From UBA8914 sp034002905 (GTDB lineage Bacteria; Pseudomonadota; Alphaproteobacteria; UBA9219): a stretch of 64,000 nucleotides of DNA. The stretch is taken from positions 174,209 to 238,208 of the forward strand of contig JAVEZQ010000002.1 of NCBI GenBank assembly GCA_034002905.1, given 5' to 3'. Shown here piece after piece: positions 1 to 9,391 of this stretch. Position numbers and translations under genes: made by a program. Position 1 is the first letter of the stretch; every line of letters starts with the position of its first letter. Below the pieces are notes generated by a model that was not told where the DNA came from, ran no database searches, and saw nothing but the letters and a program-made list of their open reading frames with translations.

Positions 1-1
1 T

Positions 2-1792
2 TCGCTCAGGGGCGCACGCACGCATGTTAAAGCAAAGAAGCTGGAATCCCGTGATGCAGTTCAGCACATAAAAACCGTGTCTGCCGGAAGCTTGCAACGT
101 GGTGACCGTGTCATGGTTGAAGCAGGAGATACTATTCCTGCAGACGGCATCATTCTAGAAGGCATCGCTTCTGTGGACGAAAGTGCGATAACAGGCGAAA
201 GCGCCCCTGTGATCCGTGAAGCGCAAAGCGAACGTAATGAAGTAACAGGCGGCACGCGCCTTCTTTCCGACTGGATCATTGTCGAAATCACCGCTGACAC
301 GGGCGAAAGTTTTCTCGACCGTATGATTAACATGGTTGAAGGCGCCAAGCGTGCCAAAACCCCCACCGAGGTTGCACTCGATCTTATTCTTATCAGTTTC
401 ACACTTATTTTTCTTATCTCCTCATCGACCCTTTTGCCTTTTACGACATACAGCACAACATACTCTCATGGCACACAACCTATGTCATTGACCTTTATTA
501 TTGCGCTGTTCGTCTGCCTGACCCCGACAACAATAGGCGGCCTGCTCAGCGCCATAGGAATTGCCGGCATACACCGCTTGATGAAGGTCAATGTTGTGGC
601 AACCTCTGGTCGGGCGGTTGAGGCTGCTGGCGATATAAATCGAATTCTCATCGACAAAACGGGTACAATTACGCATGGCCATCGACGGGCGGTTGCCCTC
701 ATCCCCGCAAAAGGGGTAGCCTCCATGCAGCTTGCCCAAGCCGCCATGATGTCCTCCTATGCCGACGAAACACCCGAAGGCAAAAGCATCGTCGAATTCC
801 TCAGACGCCGCTTTGGCATCAACCCACCGAAACTTCAACAGGGGGAAACCGCTGTCCTCATTCCTTTTTCTGCCGAAACACGCCTAAGCGGCCTTACCCT
901 TGGCAAGACGACTTACCTTAAAGGGTCCGATGATGCCATTCGAGAACATCTTGATCATAGTGACATTGTTTTTCCAAACGATATACTCACCCAAGTTGAG
1001 CTAATTGCTAGACAAGGCGGCACACCTCTCGTCGTTATCCAAGACGCCAAAGTACTTGGCATCATTCACCTGAAGGATATTATCAAACGCCGTATCAAAG
1101 AGCGCTTCGCCGGTCTAAGACGCATGGGCATTACCAGCGTCATGATTACAGGGGATAACCCGCTTACAGCGGCGGCTATTGCCGCAGAAGCGGGTGTTGA
1201 TGATTTCATCGCACAAGCTTCCCCGGAAGCGAAACTTGCCTATATCAAAAAATATCAGGAGCTAGGGCATCTTGTCGCCATGGTTGGTGACGGAACGAAC
1301 GATGCGCCTGCACTTGCACAAGCCGATGTAGCTTTGGCCATGATCAACGGAACGGACGCAGCCAAAGAAGCCAGCAATATGATCGATTTGGATTCAGATC
1401 CTACGAAATTGATTGATATCGTTATCATCGGCAAACAGCTTTTGATAACGCGCGGCGCTCTTACGGCCTTCAGTCTTGCCACCGATATTGCCAAATACTT
1501 TGCGACAATCCCTGCGGTTTTTGTGAGCACTGTTCCAGCGCTGGAAAAATTGAACGTCATGCAACTGCACAGTCCTGTAACGGCCATTCTATCCGCACTT
1601 ATCTTCAACGTGTTAATTCTTCTTCTTTCTGTCCCTCTTGCGATGAAGGGCATTCCATATCGCCCAATGAGCATCAACGCGCTCCTGCGCCGTAATATGA
1701 TCATTTATGGCGGAGGCGGTATCTTCCTGCCTTTCCTTGGAATCAAACTAATCGATCTCGTTATCACATTTCTGGCGGGAGACTTGACATGA
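2..1792 (+). CDS. kdpB: Potassium-transporting P-type ATPase, B subunit (5' partial)
   Basis: This is the catalytic subunit of the KdpFABC high-affinity potassium pump, an inner-membrane P-type ATPase. The frame is open from the first bases of the window, and about 596 residues are visible. Families are near 680, so the first 85-95 residues lie upstream. The phosphorylation motif DKTGT is near visible residue 218, and the hinge motif VGDGTNDAPAL is present. The tail carries the KdpB-typical stretch DLDSDPTKLIDIVIIGKQ and several membrane helices. The stop overlaps the kdpC start as ATGA, which indicates translational coupling. kdpF and kdpA are expected just upstream, outside the window. Confidence 0.96.
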   Translation, partial: SLRGARTHVKAKKLESRDAVQHIKTVSAGSLQRGDRVMVEAGDTIPADGIILEGIASVDESAITGESAPVIREAQSERNEVTGGTRLLSDWIIVEITADTGESFLDRMINMVEGAKRAKTPTEVALDLILISFTLIFLISSSTLLPFTTYSTTYSHGTQPMSLTFIIALFVCLTPTTIGGLLSAIGIAGIHRLMKVNVVATSGRAVEAAGDINRILIDKTGTITHGHRRAVALIPAKGVASMQLAQAAMMSSYADETPEGKSIVEFLRRRFGINPPKLQQGETAVLIPFSAETRLSGLTLGKTTYLKGSDDAIREHLDHSDIVFPNDILTQVELIARQGGTPLVVIQDAKVLGIIHLKDIIKRRIKERFAGLRRMGITSVMITGDNPLTAAAIAAEAGVDDFIAQASPEAKLAYIKKYQELGHLVAMVGDGTNDAPALAQADVALAMINGTDAAKEASNMIDLDSDPTKLIDIVIIGKQLLITRGALTAFSLATDIAKYFATIPAVFVSTVPALEKLNVMQLHSPVTAILSALIFNVLILLLSVPLAMKGIPYRPMSINALLRRNMIIYGGGGIFLPFLGIKLIDLVITFLAGDLT

Positions 1793-2382
1793 ACCCCTCC
1801 AGCTTTCGTCCAACTTTGGTTCTCCTGATTGTCATGACCGCTCTCTGCGGCTTTATTTACCCAGCATCCGTCTGGCTTGTCGCCCAGACCTTTTTTCCAG
1901 ACAAGGCAAACGGAAGCTTTATAACGCGAGACGGACAAAAAGTGGGTTCCAAATTGCTTGGACAGAGCTTTCATCAAGATGTCTATTTCTGGCCTCGCCC
2001 TTCAGCCTTAGACACGGCCAAGGACAAAAACGCCTATATAATCTCACCTGCAAGCAATCTGGGGCCAGGAAATCCTGCCCTCATCACACGGATTGAAGAA
2101 CGCAAGAACAAACTTGCCCCGACACTTCAGGGCTCAAACCAACCGTTGCCTGTAGATTTTCTCCTCGCCTCTGGCAGTGGCCTTGACCCTGATATTTCAC
2201 CCGAGGCAGCCTTCCTGCAAGCCAGCCGCGTTGCCAACGCCAGACATGTGCCGATCGTTCTTATACAAAGGCTTATCCAAGATCAGATTCAGGACAAAGA
2301 GCTTTACTTCCTCGGTGAAAGGCGCGTCAATGTGCTTCAGCTCAACCTTGCCCTCGATGCACAATTAGGGGCTGGCAAATGA
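1789..2382 (+). CDS. kdpC: Potassium-transporting ATPase, C subunit
   Basis: KdpC is the single-span accessory subunit that stabilises KdpFABC and raises the affinity of KdpB for ATP. The protein has 197 residues, the usual length. It has one N-terminal membrane helix (about residues 9-32), followed by family motifs such as GSKLLGQSF, YFWPRPSA and SNLGPGNP. The start overlaps the kdpB stop by four bases and the stop overlaps the kdpD start in the same way, so kdpBCD is one tight operon. Confidence 0.95.
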   Translation: MNPSSFRPTLVLLIVMTALCGFIYPASVWLVAQTFFPDKANGSFITRDGQKVGSKLLGQSFHQDVYFWPRPSALDTAKDKNAYIISPASNLGPGNPALITRIEERKNKLAPTLQGSNQPLPVDFLLASGSGLDPDISPEAAFLQASRVANARHVPIVLIQRLIQDQIQDKELYFLGERRVNVLQLNLALDAQLGAGK

Positions 2383-4955
2383 CGGATAGAAACGATATCG
2401 ACCATCGACCATCACCAGAGTCTCTTCTCTCCCGTATCGAAACTGAAGAGAAGAAGGCCCAGCGCGGCAGGCTCAAGATCTTTTTCGGCAGTTGCGCTGG
2501 CGTCGGCAAAACCTATGCCATGTTATCCGCAGCACGCGACCTTTATAAACAGGGGCAGGATATTGTTGTCGGTTTTGTCGAAACACACCAACGTCCCCAA
2601 ACGCTTGCCCTTCTGGACGGAATGCCGCAACTTCCGACAAGAAAGGTCCATTATCACGGTGTTGTGATCGATGAGTTCGATTTAGATGCCGCACTCGATC
2701 GCAAGCCACACACGCTCTTGGTCGATGAACTAGCGCACACAAACGCCCCCGGCGCACGACATCCCAAACGATGGCATGATGTCATCGAGCTTCTGGATGC
2801 CGGTATTCATGTTTTCACGACCCTCAATGTCCAGCATATAGAGAGCCTAAGTGACATTGTCGCAGGCACAACGGGCATTTGGGTCAAGGAAACCATTCCC
2901 GACTCTGTCTTTGATATGGCAGAGGATATCGTTCTTGTCGATATTGACCCCGACGACTTACTCAAACGTCTGCACGAAGGAAACGTTTATGTTGCCCCCG
3001 GCGCAAACCATCGGGCTGCTGAGAACTTTTTTCGAAAAGGCAATCTCAATTCGCTGCGCGAACTCTCTTTGCGCCGGACAGCAGAACGAGTGGATGCCGA
3101 TTCCATTCAAGAAGTCCATGATCCTGACCGCGTTGCTATCACCGAGAATCTCTTAGTTTGCGTTGATGCCGCACCCCTTTCCGCAAAGCTTATCCGTTCT
3201 ACCAAAAGGCTTTCTATCGGCCTCAAAGCCAAATGGACAGCCCTGCACGTCGAAACGCCCGATGACACCAGCAGTGTTGACGGCGATAAGCGACAATTTA
3301 TGGAAATCCTAGAGCGCATGGTTGATCGTCTGGGCGGGACCATGTTGTCATTAGAAGGAGACGATGTCCTTGATGAAATTCTCGCCTTTGCGAAGGAAAA
3401 TCATGTAACTAAAATTATTGTCGGGAGAGATGTAACAGAAAACAAAACCGGATTCTTTCGCAAAAACCTTCTGCACGATCTTCTGGCGCGCTCAGGTTCC
3501 ATTGACATAATTGTCATAACAGATGACCGTGAATCTAAACGCGAAGGGATTCAGGCAACCAATTTGCATACCTTCCGAATTCTCAACTATATTGTTGCCT
3601 TCATTACGCTCATTGCTTTTACCGTGCCATCCCAAGCCCTGCCTGATGTTGTCACAGCAACAGATCAAGCGCTTCTATATGTTGCGGGTATCGTTTTGGT
3701 TGCCGATCATCTTGGCCTTGGGGCCTCTCTGTTTTATGCTGTTTTGGCAGGCCTTCTTTTAGGCCTCTTCTTCGTTCATCCCACAGCCTCACTCAACGAT
3801 AATATTTCCTATCTCTTTACCCTCTTCGTGATGGTTATTACGGCCTATACAGTTGCCCGCAATGCAACCCGCCTGAAGCGACAGGCCGTCAGCGCCCGAG
3901 AGAAAGAAAAACGTACCCGTGTGCTTTATGATATTACGCGCCGTCTTTCGACAGTTAATGGCCGCTTTACCGTTTCCCGCATTGTCAGCGACGAGTTGTC
4001 AAAATCTTATCCTGTCAAAGCTACAATCTGGATGACCAACACGCTCGGACACTTGTCGGTTGTTCTTGGTGATCTACCGGAAGACACCTATTACAAGGAT
4101 TTTGGAGCCCTTGAATGGTGCCTTGAAAACGCACAAAACGCGGGAAAAGGCACGTCAACCATGCCAAGTGCCCAAGGCCTCTATCTTCCCTTAACCTCTG
4201 CAAACGGAACACTTGGTGTCATAGGGCTCTATCCCACAGAGGCCTCTACCCCGTTCACGCACGACCAGATTTCTTCAATCGAAACATTGGCGAGTCTCTT
4301 GGCCTCTGCGCTTGAACGCGTCAAAGCTGATGAAATTGCACAACAGGCGATTGTCGAGCAAGAAAACCGGAAACTTCGTGAATCCTTAAGCAAGGCCTCT
4401 TTTGAAATGTCGGGTTCGTCTATCTCTCCCGAAATACCAAAGTTTGGACAAGACGTCGAAAAATCCTTGCGCCTCTCCCATCTCGAATCTCCAGACACAC
4501 AGGTCAACCGTTTTCCAACATCTCTCCCCCACATTATTCAATCAGCCCTCAATGATCGGGAAGATTTGACTGCGACCAATGAGTATTTGATGGACATCGC
4601 GCCGGACCTCCCCGATGTGATGGTCGATCCCTCAATGATCCAGCAGCTTTTCGCAAACATCATTGAAAATGCCGTCAAATACGCCCCACCCTATTCCAAG
4701 ATAACCATCAGGGCACAGAGGGAAGGCCACGAAATCACCGTGAGCATCGAAGATGAAGGACCGGGACTGCCCGCAGGATCCGAAAACAAAATTTTCGACA
4801 AGTTTTTCTCAATTCCCCATAGCGGGCAGGACAAAAGCGGCGGTCTGGGCCTGACAATTTCGGCAGGGATCGTCCGATTGCATGAGGGACGAATCTGGGC
4901 CGATAATCGACCCGAAGGGGGTGCCCGCATTCTTTTCACCCTCCCTATCGCCTAA
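2379..4955 (+). CDS. kdpD: KdpD-type osmosensor with degenerate phosphoacceptor region
   Basis: KdpD normally senses potassium or turgor and phosphorylates KdpE to switch on kdpFABC. Domains in order in this 858-residue protein are: the KdpD N-terminal domain with Walker A GSCAGVGKT (residues 37-45), a universal-stress-like domain (about 250-375), four membrane helices (about 395-495), a GAF-like region, and a HATPase domain with N box NIIENAVKYA, DEGPGLP and GGLGLTI. The histidine-kinase H-box, SHDLRTPL in E. coli KdpD, is absent. The aligned stretch near residue 667 reads SLSKASFE, and part of the dimerisation hairpin is missing. No other frame restores it. No kdpE follows. Identity as KdpD is clear, but kinase activity is doubtful. 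Confidence 0.93.
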   Translation: MTDRNDIDHRPSPESLLSRIETEEKKAQRGRLKIFFGSCAGVGKTYAMLSAARDLYKQGQDIVVGFVETHQRPQTLALLDGMPQLPTRKVHYHGVVIDEFDLDAALDRKPHTLLVDELAHTNAPGARHPKRWHDVIELLDAGIHVFTTLNVQHIESLSDIVAGTTGIWVKETIPDSVFDMAEDIVLVDIDPDDLLKRLHEGNVYVAPGANHRAAENFFRKGNLNSLRELSLRRTAERVDADSIQEVHDPDRVAITENLLVCVDAAPLSAKLIRSTKRLSIGLKAKWTALHVETPDDTSSVDGDKRQFMEILERMVDRLGGTMLSLEGDDVLDEILAFAKENHVTKIIVGRDVTENKTGFFRKNLLHDLLARSGSIDIIVITDDRESKREGIQATNLHTFRILNYIVAFITLIAFTVPSQALPDVVTATDQALLYVAGIVLVADHLGLGASLFYAVLAGLLLGLFFVHPTASLNDNISYLFTLFVMVITAYTVARNATRLKRQAVSAREKEKRTRVLYDITRRLSTVNGRFTVSRIVSDELSKSYPVKATIWMTNTLGHLSVVLGDLPEDTYYKDFGALEWCLENAQNAGKGTSTMPSAQGLYLPLTSANGTLGVIGLYPTEASTPFTHDQISSIETLASLLASALERVKADEIAQQAIVEQENRKLRESLSKASFEMSGSSISPEIPKFGQDVEKSLRLSHLESPDTQVNRFPTSLPHIIQSALNDREDLTATNEYLMDIAPDLPDVMVDPSMIQQLFANIIENAVKYAPPYSKITIRAQREGHEITVSIEDEGPGLPAGSENKIFDKFFSIPHSGQDKSGGLGLTISAGIVRLHEGRIWADNRPEGGARILFTLPIA

Positions 4956-5074
4956 ATAAAACAATAACGCATTGATTTATAATATATATTATTCTAAACC
5001 TTACAGATTGCTTTTCAGGCCCAAACAGTATAAACAACAGACAATAGAAAATAGGAAAGTAAACTGTAATAACC

Positions 5075-6481
5075 GTGACTAATTTCTCAGATTTAGGGCT
5101 GAGTTCCGATATCCTCAAAGCGATTGACGATGTCGGCTATACGACACCAACCCCCATTCAAGAACAAGCTATCCCTTATGTTCTCCAACTCAGGGACGTT
5201 TTAGGCTGCGCCCAAACAGGCACAGGTAAAACCGCAAGCTTTACCCTGCCGATGATCGAGATGCTCGCATCAGGCCGCGCGCGCGCGCGCATGCCCCGCT
5301 CTTTGATCCTTGAGCCCACACGCGAACTTGCCACGCAAGTCGCGGAGAACTTCGAGACCTATGGCAAATATCATCCAGCCCTCAACATGGCGCTTTTAAT
5401 CGGCGGCGAGAATATGGACCCCCAGATTAAAAAGCTGGAGCGCGGCGTTGATGTACTGATCGCAACGCCCGGTCGTCTGATCGACTTGTTCGAACGCGGT
5501 CGGATCATGCTGAACGATATCAAAATTTTCGTGATCGACGAAGCTGATCGCATGCTAGATATGGGCTTTATTCCCGATATTGAAAAAATATCCAAAACGC
5601 TGCCCGTCATGCGCCAGACGCTCTTTTTCTCGGCAACGATGCCCCCTGAAATTCGCAAACTCGCCGACCGCTTTTTACGTAATCCAAAAACAATTACGGT
5701 CGCACCTCCGGCTAGCACAGGGGCGAATATCATTCATTCGCTCGTGAGCCTGCCAACCGACAATGATTGGCAAAAACGCGAAGTGTTGCGCAAACTTTTG
5801 CGCGAACAAGATGTGCAAAACGCCTTTATCTTCTGCAACCGCAAGAAAGACGTTGACCTTCTGGACCGCTCCTTGCGCAAGCACGGATTCAATGCCGGCG
5901 CTCTGCATGGCGACCTTGATCAAAGCACGCGCACACAAACACTGGATTCTTTTCGTAGTGGCGAGATATCTCTACTCGTATGCTCGGACGTTGCCGCACG
6001 TGGCATTGACATTGCGGATGTCAGTCATGTCTTCAACTTTGACGTGCCCTTTAATGCCGAGGACTATGTGCACCGGATCGGACGCACAGGCCGCGCAGGC
6101 AAGGCCGGAACCGCCTATATGTTGGCTACGCCAGACGACCACAAGTTAATTAAGGCCATTGAGTCGTTGATCAATAAAGAGATTACGCGAACTTCTCTCG
6201 ATAACGTTCCGGAAGTAAAAGAAAATACATCAAGCAACCGAAGGCCTAAAGGTCGCGAGTCGCTGGTCAATGGACGCCGGAGCAAAAGAAACAATCGTCC
6301 AACACAAAATGGCGGGGATGCAGCCTATGAATCCCCACAGAAACAGCCCCATCCAGCCGCAAATGCCGGGCGTAAAGCGCAAAAGTCGGTCTCTGTGCCT
6401 GTTGATTTTGCACATCCGTTCGGCGATCACCTTCCGGCCTTTATGCAGCACCCGCGCACAGCAGCTAAACGCTCGTCATAA
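5075..6481 (+). CDS. DEAD-box ATP-dependent RNA helicase, RhlE-like
   Basis: This is a cytoplasmic RNA helicase that probably acts in ribosome assembly or RNA decay. The 468 residues contain the Q motif (TPTPIQEQAIP), Walker A AQTGTGKT, PTRELA, the DEAD box VIDEADRMLDMGF, SAT (FSATMP) and, in the second RecA lobe, ARGIDI and HRIGRTGRAG. From about residue 375 there is a basic, low-complexity tail rich in Arg, Lys, Asn and Gln, as is common in RhlE-type helicases. The start is GTG; no better start is visible downstream because the Q motif begins by residue 4. It is probably transcribed separately from kdpD, given the AT-rich 119-base gap. Confidence 0.94.
   Translation: MTNFSDLGLSSDILKAIDDVGYTTPTPIQEQAIPYVLQLRDVLGCAQTGTGKTASFTLPMIEMLASGRARARMPRSLILEPTRELATQVAENFETYGKYHPALNMALLIGGENMDPQIKKLERGVDVLIATPGRLIDLFERGRIMLNDIKIFVIDEADRMLDMGFIPDIEKISKTLPVMRQTLFFSATMPPEIRKLADRFLRNPKTITVAPPASTGANIIHSLVSLPTDNDWQKREVLRKLLREQDVQNAFIFCNRKKDVDLLDRSLRKHGFNAGALHGDLDQSTRTQTLDSFRSGEISLLVCSDVAARGIDIADVSHVFNFDVPFNAEDYVHRIGRTGRAGKAGTAYMLATPDDHKLIKAIESLINKEITRTSLDNVPEVKENTSSNRRPKGRESLVNGRRSKRNNRPTQNGGDAAYESPQKQPHPAANAGRKAQKSVSVPVDFAHPFGDHLPAFMQHPRTAAKRSS
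5276..5290. repeat. Alternating CG dinucleotide run
   Basis: Fifteen bases of uninterrupted alternating C and G lie inside the helicase gene and encode an Arg-Ala run (RARARAR) between Walker A and the PTREL motif. The tract has potential to form Z-DNA or to slip. A change that is not a multiple of three would truncate the helicase. Confidence 0.8.
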
Positions 6482-6561
6482 ATCTAAAATTAATTATATA
6501 TCAATACTTACAGGCCATTACAGACTTGTAGCCATCGACCAACTCTGGCAATTCTGTAGGC

Positions 6562-8778
6562 ATGAAGAAACAAGCCCTTCGTGATTCTTTTATGATCTTG
6601 CTGCGCGGCGTAACGCTCGCCGCATTTATTGGTATGGCCCAAAGCGCCCAAGCCGCATCACCAGCACCAAAGCCAAACTTTGATCCTGTGCTCGAAGCCG
6701 ACAAGCTGAGCTATGACGAAAATACAAAAACAGTTACGGCACTCGGTCATGTGGAAATCGGCACACCAAATCGCATTTTGCGCGCCGATAAGGTTACATA
6801 CAACAAGGATACGGATGTCGTTATCGCAAGCGGCAACGTTGTGATCAAAGAAGAATCCGGCGAAATCTTGTATTCCAACGAAGTCGAAGTGACGTCTGAT
6901 ATGCGCGAAGGATTTATCGAACGCGCTGGCATCCTTTTTCCCGACAATTCCCGCCTCATCACACGCGACGCCTCCCGCTATCAGGGGCGTTACCTCATCG
7001 CCAATTACGGCGTGTACACCGCTTGTAACCTTTGTAAGGAGGACCCGAAGAAAGCGCCTGTCTGGCAGGTCAAAGGAAAACGCATCACACACGACTCGGA
7101 AAAGAAGGATGTTATTTACCGCGACGCGACAATCGAATTTTCCGGCGTCCCCGTTTTCTATACCCCCTATTTTTCGCACCCCGACCCGTCGGTCAAGCGC
7201 AGACAAGGATTCCTGAGCCCAACCGCAGGCATGAATAAAACACTCGGCGCTTTTGTTCGGACTCCCTATTATTTTGATAATGCGCCGAATGACGACTTGC
7301 TCCTCACGCCCATGTTTAGCGCTCAAGACAAGGTTCAAATGCTTGCCGTATGGCGACATCGCTTTGCAAATGGCGAGATGAACTGGAATGCCAGCGCTGC
7401 GCACGCGCAGTTGGTCAACGAGAACGGCTATGATCGCGGTGAACAGCTTCGTGGCCACATTATCGGGGACACGCAGTTCGCGCTCACGAACAAATGGAAA
7501 GCGGGAACAAATATCGCCTATGTCTCAGACAAAAGCTACATGCTGCGCTATGGACTTCCTGCCGACGAAGTTCTTATCAACAAGGGATACCTCAACTATT
7601 ACAGTGGGCGCAACCACGGCTCTGGCACGGTGTACTACTTCCTCGACCAGCGCCCCAACAACGCTTTGGTTGAACCACTTGTTGCACCGGAACTGCGCTA
7701 TAGCGCCTTTGGCGAGCCCAATAAAACAATGGGGGGTCGTTGGTCGTTCGACAGCAGCCTTCTAATCACAAAGCGGCGTCGCGATATCGAGTTAACCCGT
7801 CAGGGGGCCAATACCCGCCGTCTTTCTGTTGATGGCGGATGGGAACGGCAATTTATTTCCGGTACAGGTTTCTTGACGACTCTTTCAGGCAATATTCGTG
7901 CAGACAGCTATTGGGCGGATAATGTCCCCGATCCCAACCAGCCTCTTGGCACGGGTTTTTCGAATGTTGCCCGCGTTCGTCCCTTCACACAGGCGAACTT
8001 GCTCATGCGTTACCCGCTTGGACGCCATGGCGATGGGTATCAGCAGATCGTCGAACCCCTTGCCCTCTTGACAGTTGCGCCGCGCAGTTCACGGAATCTC
8101 GTTCTTCCAAACGAAGACAGTCTTGATGTCGAGTTTGATGAAACCAATCTGTTCCTGCCAAGCCGCTTTACCGGCGTGGACCGTGTTGAAGGCGGCACGC
8201 GTATCGCCTATGGGATGCGGCATTCTCTTATCAGTGACAATGGCGCACGTATCGATTTCATCGGCGGACAGATATATCAGTTTAAGCCAGATGATAATTT
8301 TGGCCCCGGCTCTGGTCTTAACGACAATTTCTCGGATTATGTCGCACGAACGCAGTTTATTCCGGGATCATGGATGGATCTGAGCTATGGCGTACGTTTG
8401 GACAAAGATGACTTTGACTTCACGAAACAAGACGTCACTGGTAGCATCGGCCACGCGTACTTCAGGCCCAACGCACGCTACCTTTTCCTCAAGCAAACGA
8501 ATACGACGACGCTGGAAAAAGAGTTTCTGGAAGAAATCACCTATGGCTTTACATCGCAGTTTGCAAAATATTGGACCTTGTCGGCCTCTCATACGCGCGC
8601 TATGCAGCCTGAACCGGGCCCGCGCGACATAAGCGTTTCACTGCTTTATAAAGACGAATGTTTGACGACTGGGGTCACCGCGTCGCGTACCTACACCAGC
8701 CGTTTGGATGTCGAACCGGGCAGTACCATCCTATTCAATCTATATCTAAAAAATATCGGCGGGTTTACAACGGACTAA
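6562..8778 (+). CDS. lptD: LPS-assembly outer-membrane protein LptD
   Basis: LptD with LptE inserts lipopolysaccharide into the outer leaflet of the outer membrane. The 738 residues begin with a signal peptide ending near AQSAQA (about residue 31). Next comes an OstA/LptA-like beta-jellyroll with repeats such as NRILRADKVTYN, then a large beta-barrel. The family stretch VPVFYTPYFSHPDPSVKRRQGFL marks the jellyroll-barrel junction. Cysteines occur at TACNLC and near the C terminus (DECLT), which fits the disulfide pairing known for LptD. The usual neighbours surA and lptFG are not adjacent here. Confidence 0.95.
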   Translation: MKKQALRDSFMILLRGVTLAAFIGMAQSAQAASPAPKPNFDPVLEADKLSYDENTKTVTALGHVEIGTPNRILRADKVTYNKDTDVVIASGNVVIKEESGEILYSNEVEVTSDMREGFIERAGILFPDNSRLITRDASRYQGRYLIANYGVYTACNLCKEDPKKAPVWQVKGKRITHDSEKKDVIYRDATIEFSGVPVFYTPYFSHPDPSVKRRQGFLSPTAGMNKTLGAFVRTPYYFDNAPNDDLLLTPMFSAQDKVQMLAVWRHRFANGEMNWNASAAHAQLVNENGYDRGEQLRGHIIGDTQFALTNKWKAGTNIAYVSDKSYMLRYGLPADEVLINKGYLNYYSGRNHGSGTVYYFLDQRPNNALVEPLVAPELRYSAFGEPNKTMGGRWSFDSSLLITKRRRDIELTRQGANTRRLSVDGGWERQFISGTGFLTTLSGNIRADSYWADNVPDPNQPLGTGFSNVARVRPFTQANLLMRYPLGRHGDGYQQIVEPLALLTVAPRSSRNLVLPNEDSLDVEFDETNLFLPSRFTGVDRVEGGTRIAYGMRHSLISDNGARIDFIGGQIYQFKPDDNFGPGSGLNDNFSDYVARTQFIPGSWMDLSYGVRLDKDDFDFTKQDVTGSIGHAYFRPNARYLFLKQTNTTTLEKEFLEEITYGFTSQFAKYWTLSASHTRAMQPEPGPRDISVSLLYKDECLTTGVTASRTYTSRLDVEPGSTILFNLYLKNIGGFTTD

Positions 8779-8785
8779 AGGGCTC

Positions 8786-9325
8786 TCACGAGAAAACAAG
8801 GCGTTCGACTTCCGCGTAACTCATCACACATGCCCCGAGTTCATCGGTGCACTTTGCCGCGCCACAAAACAGAATCCGTCGTGCAATGCCGGCTCTTTGC
8901 GCAGCTTGAAGATCCGTTTCGCGATCCCCGATCATCACAGAACGTGCCAAATCAATATTAAGCGCCACTGCAACCTGCATAATCATTCCGGGGTTTGGCT
9001 TACGCCAAAAGCTTTCACGACGATAATCGTCTCGCTTCCCCTTCACATGGTTATAACAATGCGCCACAAAATCAAGTTCGACACCCTGTTCCTTGAGTGC
9101 ACTTGTGTAAGCGTTTGTCAACGCGGCATAATCTTCCTCGGTATAATAACCATGCGCAACGCCTGCCTGATTGGTCACAATCACAAGGCGATAGCCATAA
9201 TCCTTGGCTTTGCGCAGAAAAGCTTGAACGCCCTCTATAAAAACAAAGTCTTTCCAGAAACCGACATATCCTTTTTCCTCGTTGATAACGCCATCACGGT
9301 CCAAAAAGACGGCTTTATTTTTCAT
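8786..9325 (-). CDS. HAD-family hydrolase, GmhB/HisB-N type heptose bisphosphatase-like
   Basis: The best match is to D-glycero-manno-heptose 1,7-bisphosphate 7-phosphatase (LPS heptose pathway) or the related histidinol-phosphatase. The visible motifs are FLDRDGVIN (catalytic Asp pair), VTNQAGV, the lysine in WRKPNPGM and GDRETD. The start at 9325 is chosen because GGGGAAAG lies just upstream and the family begins directly at the first motif; it gives 179 residues. GmhB proteins usually carry a Cys/His zinc site before the KPxPGM lysine. Here that loop reads HCYNH followed by KGKRDDYRRESF, with a single Cys, so zinc binding is doubtful. The adjacency to lptD fits an LPS role. Confidence 0.8.
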   Translation of the reverse strand: MKNKAVFLDRDGVINEEKGYVGFWKDFVFIEGVQAFLRKAKDYGYRLVIVTNQAGVAHGYYTEEDYAALTNAYTSALKEQGVELDFVAHCYNHVKGKRDDYRRESFWRKPNPGMIMQVAVALNIDLARSVMIGDRETDLQAAQRAGIARRILFCGAAKCTDELGACVMSYAEVERLVFS

Positions 9326-9391
9326 TTCATGCTTTCCCCTGCTCAAAAAAACGTCTAAATATACCCTACAATGAAACCACATGGTGCGCCA

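Noticed and set aside
4956..5074. A missing kdpE between kdpD and the helicase
   Set aside because: Only 119 AT-rich bases are present, with no receiver-domain or winged-helix coding trace on either strand.
6658..7458. Minus-strand open frame of 266 residues inside lptD
   Set aside because: It is antisense to the conserved jellyroll part of lptD, with no start signal or recognisable motif; long antisense frames are common in this codon-biased sequence.
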